A model generated the notes under the pieces. That model was not told the DNA's origin, made no database searches, and worked only from the letters and a program-made list of their open reading frames with translations. The translations under genes were made by a program, and so were the position numbers. A stretch of 64,000 nt of DNA. Source: Yponomeuta sedellus (lineage: Eukaryota; Arthropoda; Insecta; Lepidoptera; Yponomeutidae). Below are positions 59,001 to 64,000 of the stretch, piece after piece (positions within the stretch are counted from its first letter, which is position 1; the number at the start of each line of letters is the position of its first letter). The stretch lies in contig OW203722.1 of assembly GCA_934045075.1 (NCBI GenBank), forward strand, positions 17,205,486 through 17,269,485, given 5' to 3'.

Positions 59001-62000
59001 TCATTTAAATTTTTGTTCATTTTCATTTAAATTTTTGAACCAAGTTTTTGGCATGTCTATCTTCTATATTATTATATCTTCAGGAATCTTATTGTAGTAA
59101 CGTATACAATAATCCCTATAAATAATGCCAGCCTAAAACTTTAGAACGAAAGTTTAAGATTTTTTCTAGTATTCACATTGCCAACTACCTACAGTTTTAA
59201 AGTTAACTGATATTTTTCCTATGGCACAGAATATTCTCAAACACATTGTTTAATAGAATACAGATTACAGAGAATGTTGTAAAGAGGTTCGAACTTTCGC
59301 TGATGCCGGTACTTGCCCATTAGCTCAGTTGGATGAGCGCTGGCACGGTTAGCCAGAGGTCGCGGGTTCGAGTCTAATTTTAACTGAGAATCTAATTTTA
59401 AGAATTTTAAGCCTCTAAATAGGTTTTTAACAGTGTTTAGTCTTAAGTTCCTTCACTACAATACTAAAGTATTGGGGGCTGTTCGAAATATCGAAGACCG
59501 ATTTAATTGTTTTTTTTTTTTTGTAAAAATATTTCTTAATGATTTGCGATACTCATTCATAGTTATATGTTAAAGTGAAACGCTGTCGAAACGTCGGAAA
59601 ATAAGGTAATTACGTTTTTTCTGTAAAAGTAATGAAGTCTCTATAAAATAGATGGGTGTGTTCTTATATTTAATGTTAAGTTTCGGCACATCCTGTTTTT
59701 TTTATAAAATTAAATTTTCTGTCTAAATGAATTCAGTGCTGGTCCGGCATTAGTCAAACGGCCTAATGCAGAAATCTTGTAGAGCCTCCACCGAAAAAAA
59801 TAATGTAGATGAGTTTAAAATTGTAACGCTAATGAAACAATTAAATTATAATAAGCATAACTTTTACAGTTCCGTATCTAAAAGGTGCCACTAGTATAGA
59901 TTCTCTTAACATGCTTACAGCGTCTGTATGTCTTTCGTCTATCTGTTTGCCACAAATATACAAATATATAATGCCATAATAGGAATAGTAGTAAAGCGAA
60001 AGAAGTTTCTGGTTCCCGTATAAAGTGTTTTCTATCTCTCTATTTTTCCTCTTAAGCCATAATATAGTTCAAAGTTCAAAAATCTTTTAACGAGTCTCTA
60101 CTGCTTAGATTATAAATTAATCTGATTGCTCGCTCAAAATGTTTAATGCTACTCCATCGTATGAAAGACAATAAAGACTACGCAAGTTTTTATTATTTGT
60201 TGTTATGCCATAGAATTTCAAATCAATGTGACCTCATAAAGTCTTACAACAAACTTTGTAAGAAACGTAAGTTCAAATTCTGAATTTGAACTTACATTTT
60301 GTGCTGTTACTACTGGCATGCCGCCGCCGTCTTGCTCGCACATTCTAAGAATGGTTGTAAAAAAATATATACTTGTGATAAATGTGGTCTGAAGTAATCG
60401 CACTAATATTATAAAGGCGAAAGTGTGTGAGTGTTTATGTTTGTTATTTCTTCACGTCTATACGGCTAGAAACATTTTAATAAAATTTGGTATGGAGTTA
60501 GCTGACACCCTGGATTAATACATAAGCAACGTTTAACGCCGGGAAAATATCTTATTTCCATGGGAACGATATCGAGAGCGGGTAACACCGCGGGGCACAG
60601 CTAGTGTTAAATAATAAAAGAAAAAGTTATAAGAGCGCGACAGGATGATACGGAATGTTGATACGAATCTCTCGGTGTACGAAACTGACTCGCACTTGGC
60701 TCTTACTTTTATATAAAAAAAAAAAACATTTCGAAACTCAAATAACAAGAGTTACGTGATGTTGTTTTCATTAAGGTAGATAAAGCAAACTTATTAAAGG
60801 ACCTGTAATAGTTCAATGTATATTTTTAAAGAAGTAGGTTCATGAATGTTTTTTTAAATATTTATCTATATAGATGGATGTAAATTTAACTACTTCATTA
60901 GTAAAAATTATGCCGATACACAAACATCAACGAAACCAGTTCGCTTATACAGACAGAATAATAATATTAAAAGGCCTAAGTAAACCTTGACTAATCGCGG
61001 GTTTCTTACGTAAGTAAGTAGCGCTGTCTTGCCTGTTATAAAAAATCTGAAGAGCCTGACTGATGCCCATTTGTTTTGATACTTAGCCGATTCTGATGTC
61101 TTAGAGAAATTTCCAATTCCGAAACCGTCAGTAAGTCATTCCTTTTAACAAAAATATAATAAAACCTAATAAATAATCGCGATTAGACCCGTTTAATTTA
61201 TAACTAAACTATAATAAAACCGGCGCCTCTCTGGACCAATATTATTGTACATATTATTATGTGAGAATTATTTGCCATTTGCAGGGTTTTCTGACTGATT
61301 TTGTAAAACCTAAAATGTATTATAAATCGTCAGCTAATATACGCCAATACTAGACTGAAGTGCCTTCATAATGAGAATGACCACGCATTATGCTTTAATT
61401 GAACTCTCTACCTTGACACTCTTTAACTGATGATGACATAAATCTGTTCATTTGTGGACCGTGATAGCTTATTTTTTTTTATGTCACCTATACGTCCCAT
61501 TGCAGAGCACAGGCCTTCTCTCAGAGAGAAAGAGTATGAGCTAATACCACGTATACACACCTGGTATATGCCGGGATTCAGATCCACGACCTCTCGACCG
61601 AGGTCGGCGGCATTCAAGTAATTAGGGATATTTTAGTTTGTACCTACTGTTGCGCCCGTTGCAACACAAACTGAAATACAATCCCAGACCTTAAATCACA
61701 TTAGATCAAATAACTTAGGACCAATATAATCACCTATTCGCAGAAATACCGTGATGCACGTGCCTACGAAGAATATTTTACGACTGTCAACCGCATAGAA
61801 GTACGTGAAAATGGCGAGTGAAAATCTCGCCAGTAAATCCGCTACCGCTCCTACCATTACACAGGTGGCCACTTGAATCTGCAAACAATGTTCAGTTTTC
61901 AGTTTTCTTTTTATTTTTTTCTTAATTTTTCCTTAGTTGGCGGATAGATGGCGCTGTGCCTACTTGGCAAGAACTGCAAGGAACGGAACGTCACATTATT

Positions 62001-63654
62001 TTGATATTGCATTTTATATTGAGAATATAAAGCGAAGCTTACATGGGTATTACACTGTCACATTACATCATATGTTGGAATTAAATGAATGAATGAATGA
62101 ATGAATATACTTTATTGCACACCAGGAATTACAATTTAGATAATAAGAAGATACAGATTAAGGTACAATTGGCGGTCTTATTACTAAAAGTAATTTCTTC
62201 CAGACAACCCTTAAATAACAAAAGGGAAAAAAAAAATACCAATCTGAGCATGTGTCCACGACCGAAACAAGATATCCCAAGAAAAAAAGAAGCGAGCGAT
62301 CTGTAGTACTAACGCACAGCGCCACCAAGTTAACTGTTCAGGTGGGCAAAATTGTAACTACGCCCTCTCACCCGCCATATTGAGAAAAAACATTCCGCCG
62401 TCTATTGATTTATAGATATATTTTAGAGTTCTTGGGAGCTTTTTTTTAATATTCAAAACGTAAACCTCCCATTAGCGGTCCTATTTATAAAAAACAGGAT
62501 TTCTTAAAACACTCCTCAGAAGCATTGCACTGGACTGTTGTAAAGGGAAAGACTTAACCACAGATTATTTAATCTGCCTTTGAAGAGTGTTTTAGATACA
62601 GCGTTTTTATAAATAATACTGTAAAGGGTGACATTGTATTTTTTTGTAGAAAACCCTTTCAAATAAAGATTATAAAAAAATAACACTGTAAATATTTGTG
62701 TTGTCACACCTATGCTATAATTTTTTCCTCTGTGCTATAAGTACTCAGATAAAAATACATATGTCTACTTGTATTTTTAAATAAAGTAGACTGAAATGTA
62801 AAATTTATATTAATTCTTCGATCAAAAACTTCAAATTCTTCAGCAAAAATATAAAATACATACATTAAAATTCTTCCCGCGGGTGTCGTAAAAGGCGACT
62901 GAGGGACACTAACCTGGGGGTGGGCAGCAGTGCCCCCTGCAGTAAAATTCCACCGAACTGCGATCCCTAACCCGCATGCCCAGCGTGGGGATTTTTGGCA
63001 TTACCCCCTATGATAGCACAACGTGGCGCTCTTTAGGGGAGGGCTATGTTCAGCAGTGGACTAGTATAGCCTGACGACGACGTCATTAAAATTATGTCAC
63101 AGCCAAAAAAAGTTTCGATCTCATTTTTGTTGTACCTACGTAGGTACAGTCGCGTGCTAAGAGTATTTAATATATCGTTGCTAGTTAACTTTTTCTTATA
63201 TTCGTAGTCTTTTGTGTTTTTCCTCTTGATAAAAAATTTTTGTGCAAGCGTTTAATTGAAAAGTAACACGCTAGCACAAAAATTTTTTGTCAAGAGGAAT
63301 AAAAATGCTCTTATTTTTAAAAAAGACAATTCCTCAAAAATCCCTGTAAGGCTGCCGCAGACTATTAAATCATATGTACCTAATATTTAACAACCGAAAA
63401 CCATTGTTATTTTTAAGGTCAGGACTGAGGACGTAATTCTGCACGCTTTTCTAGTTGTCTTCTCTAAGTAATCGCAATATAATGTCATAGATAATCCCGA
63501 TGTTACCTTTGAAAATCCATATGAAAATAGTAGCATGGGCTCAAGAGCCAAGTATGTGACGTCGGAGACAAAAGCAAAGCTAAGTCCGACGAGCGTGCTC
63601 ACGAAGCGCGGATCTTTCAGTAAATCCAGCTCCACATTATCACATATCGTCTTT
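56046..63654 (-). CDS. Monocarboxylate transporter-like protein (SLC16/MFS), C-terminal 200 residues; gene continues past the right edge
   Basis: Last four exons of a membrane transporter of the monocarboxylate transporter type (lactate/pyruvate or related solutes; substrate not readable). Exons: 63654-63507, 61878-61734, 58250-58062 and 56167-56046 (stop TGA at 56048-56046). Donors and acceptors are GT/AG and phases 0, 1, 1 agree, giving 49, 48, 62 and 39 full codons plus two split ones. Seen: a cytosolic lead-in with LLKDPRF, as in the MCT central loop just before TM7, then about six hydrophobic segments (TM7-12), the ADLLARF loop motif matching the family's D..GR segment, and DRFPAALAL...DPLIGVIFELTGSY, a hallmark of the MCT C-terminal half. 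The tail ends FIIYRRSKV with no long cytoplasmic extension. The N-terminal half lies beyond 64000. It converges on CYP4G, with 2.5 kb between stop codons. Confidence 0.85.
57188..57311 (+). mobile_element. MITE M1 copy
   Basis: TAGTTAGACGACGGCACGAG start, GCTAAAATGTCACAATTTGA and GAAAAGTCGTGATTTTTGAC core, and CGACTCGCGTCATGGTACTA end. Confidence 0.75.
57440..58008 (+). pseudogene. LINE C-terminal remnant split by a 5S-like SINE
   Basis: Left part with frame breaks reads KVGRRARKGRPRKTYDF (57509-57565); right part reads FFNQIGDVLAKGRLKSTQNR and CMQRLINHDQAKV (57891-58001). Joined, these are the familiar ...GRGRPRKT..QIGDVL... end of a lepidopteran LINE ORF. The SINE at 57567-57880 sits between them. 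Confidence 0.75.
57567..57880 (-). mobile_element. 5S-like SINE (subfamily B), inserted in a LINE
   Basis: TTCAACCCTGTATGTCCCCA at the tail, complete CACCACGGGGGCC and TTACATGACAGCCGGC body modules, GGATGGGTGACCATCC and TCCAGTTAAGCAACAACAGG head, and GTGGTCTATTCGAACCGAG at the 5' end. It lacks the CCTTGCGAAGCACG stretch. Confidence 0.85.
58262..58350 (-). mobile_element. SINE fragment (S1-related) next to an MCT-like splice acceptor
   Basis: Minus strand: GAGAGGTCCCGGGTTCGAACC, TAGGTCTTGGATGTTTAC, then TTTGTTTCCCCAG, the acceptor of the exon at 58250. Same family as 16010-16160. Confidence 0.7.
58375..58615 (-). mobile_element. SINE (family S4)
   Basis: Minus strand carries GCTGAGGTATGTGACCGC, TCTCTCACGATGTTTTTC, GGTTAGCGAGTGGTATTGC and CATCACAAAGGTACGTATAA in family order. 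Confidence 0.7.
58616..59282 (-). other. MCT-like intron; no exon seen
   Basis: 58645-58735 is a copy of the ATTTCTTAATGATTCGCGAT repeat. The rest is AT-rich. Confidence 0.45.
59283..59445 (+). mobile_element. tRNA-derived SINE (family S2)
   Basis: GCCCATTAGCTCAGTTGG (A-box region), GGTTAGCCAGAGGTCGCGG, GGTTCGAGTC (B box), then GCCTCTAAATAGGTTTTTAA. The plus-strand counterpart of 24825-25000. Confidence 0.8.
59446..60401 (-). other. MCT-like intron; no exon seen
   Basis: 59524-59600 holds another ATTTCTTAATGATTTGCGAT repeat and GTCGAAACGTCGGAAAA. A perfect 14-bp hairpin with a one-base loop is at 60267-60295. Confidence 0.5.
60402..60605 (+). mobile_element. Common lepidopteran repeat, probably a nonautonomous Helitron
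   Basis: Starts ACTAATATTATAAAGGCG, contains AATTTGGTATGGAG and CCCTGGATTAATACATAAG, and ends GGGGCACAGCTAGT. This is a very abundant lepidopteran element; the CTAG-type 3' end with no inverted repeats or target duplication suggests a Helitron relic, but that class is inferred. Confidence 0.65.
60606..61489 (-). other. MCT-like intron; no exon seen
   Basis: 61165-61205 carries a short copy of the AATAATCGCGATTAGACCC repeat. Otherwise AT-rich. Confidence 0.45.
61490..61640 (+). mobile_element. SINE (family S4), internally deleted
   Basis: CCCATTGCAGAGCACAGGCC, TTCTCTCAGAGAGAAAGAG, then GCCGGGATTCAGATCCACGA, the start and end of the family joined. Confidence 0.6.
61920..62867 (-). other. MCT-like intron; LINE tail at 62090-62218
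   Basis: GAATGAATGAATGAATATAC, TTTATTGCACACCAGG, CAATTGGCGGTCTTATTAC and TTCTTCCAGACAACCC are the minus-strand LINE tail of 3478-3612, with a GAAT tail. No exon elsewhere. Confidence 0.6.
62868..63083 (+). mobile_element. LINE/SINE 3' segment (plus copy of 46060-46300)
   Basis: TTCTTCCCGCGGGTGTCGTA, GGGGGTGGGCAGCAGTGCC, CCCTATGATAGCACAACGTG, GGCGCTCTTTAGGGGAGGGC, then a GACGAC tail. Confidence 0.75.
63222..63297. repeat. Near-perfect 30-bp inverted repeat
   Basis: CCTCTTGATAAAAAATTTTT at the left is mirrored by AAAAATTTTTTGTCAAGAGG at the right; arms of about 30 bp have two mismatches around a 16-base loop. MCT-like intron. Confidence 0.75.
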
Positions 63655-64000
63655 CTGAAAACAAAAAATGGATCACTAACCCACTAAATCTGTCTATTGT
63701 TAACAGCTGTCCGTTAGCTTAGCTTGCCATCTACACGCTAAGGAGAAGAAGCTGCCCGTTTTTTTACACTAAAAGAAAAAAAAAATTATGTTAAAAAAAC
63801 GACAGAAAATGAAATAAATATGAGAAAGTGAAGTTGGATTGGACATTCCATGAACACATCCAACCATCCAAAATTATATAAATAGTGCCACACTGGAAAC
63901 TGTAGGTCAAAGACCTGAAACTACGTGGGTCACCTTAACGCTTAGCTGCTAGTGTGCTAAGCTTGCTGGTTTATAATTTATCTATGGATAGTTACGGAAA
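63655..64000 (-). other. MCT-like intron at window edge
   Basis: Upstream of the acceptor at 63656-63655; no further exon recognised before the edge. Confidence 0.5.

Overview
The window reads as a moth or butterfly (Lepidoptera) nuclear contig: AT-rich, with short GC-richer exons bounded by GT/AG introns, and crowded with interspersed repeats of types I know from lepidopteran genomes. There are no bacterial operons, CRISPR arrays or intact rRNA/tRNA genes. All three protein genes were assembled by hand from exons whose splice phases agree at every junction.

Layout. 1-23 kb: gene-poor repeat landscape (LINE tails, tRNA-like and 5S-like SINEs, MITEs, a 501-bp hAT remnant, an uninterrupted TACA microsatellite). 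23.3-31.1 kb: a complete three-exon sugar-porter gene on the minus strand (Tret1-like, 502 aa); its first intron holds a nest of DNA transposons and SINEs. 32-40 kb: SINE debris, a 650-bp pentanucleotide satellite, a 5'-truncated LINE and a decayed reverse-transcriptase LINE. 40.1-53.97 kb: a complete ten-exon cytochrome P450 gene of the CYP4G subfamily on the plus strand (562 aa), with a possible upstream non-coding exon. 56.0 kb to past the right edge: the last four exons of a monocarboxylate-transporter-like gene (SLC16 type) on the minus strand, convergent with CYP4G.

Function. CYP4G enzymes are the insect oxidative decarbonylases that make cuticular hydrocarbons from long-chain aldehydes in oenocytes. 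The other two genes are plasma-membrane transporters, one for a sugar and one for a monocarboxylate-like solute. Nothing in the sequence shows that the three genes are co-regulated.

The most notable non-genic signal is a family of about twelve dispersed elements whose head resembles the internal promoter region of 5S rRNA (a 5S-derived, SINE3-like SINE). It comes in two head subfamilies. One copy has a perfect 12-bp target-site duplication, one copy splits a LINE, and two copies end in snap-back inverted duplications. Also notable are a fold-back transposon with an 8-bp target duplication nested in an older element, a hAT remnant that still encodes part of its transposase, and a scatter of short perfect hairpins.
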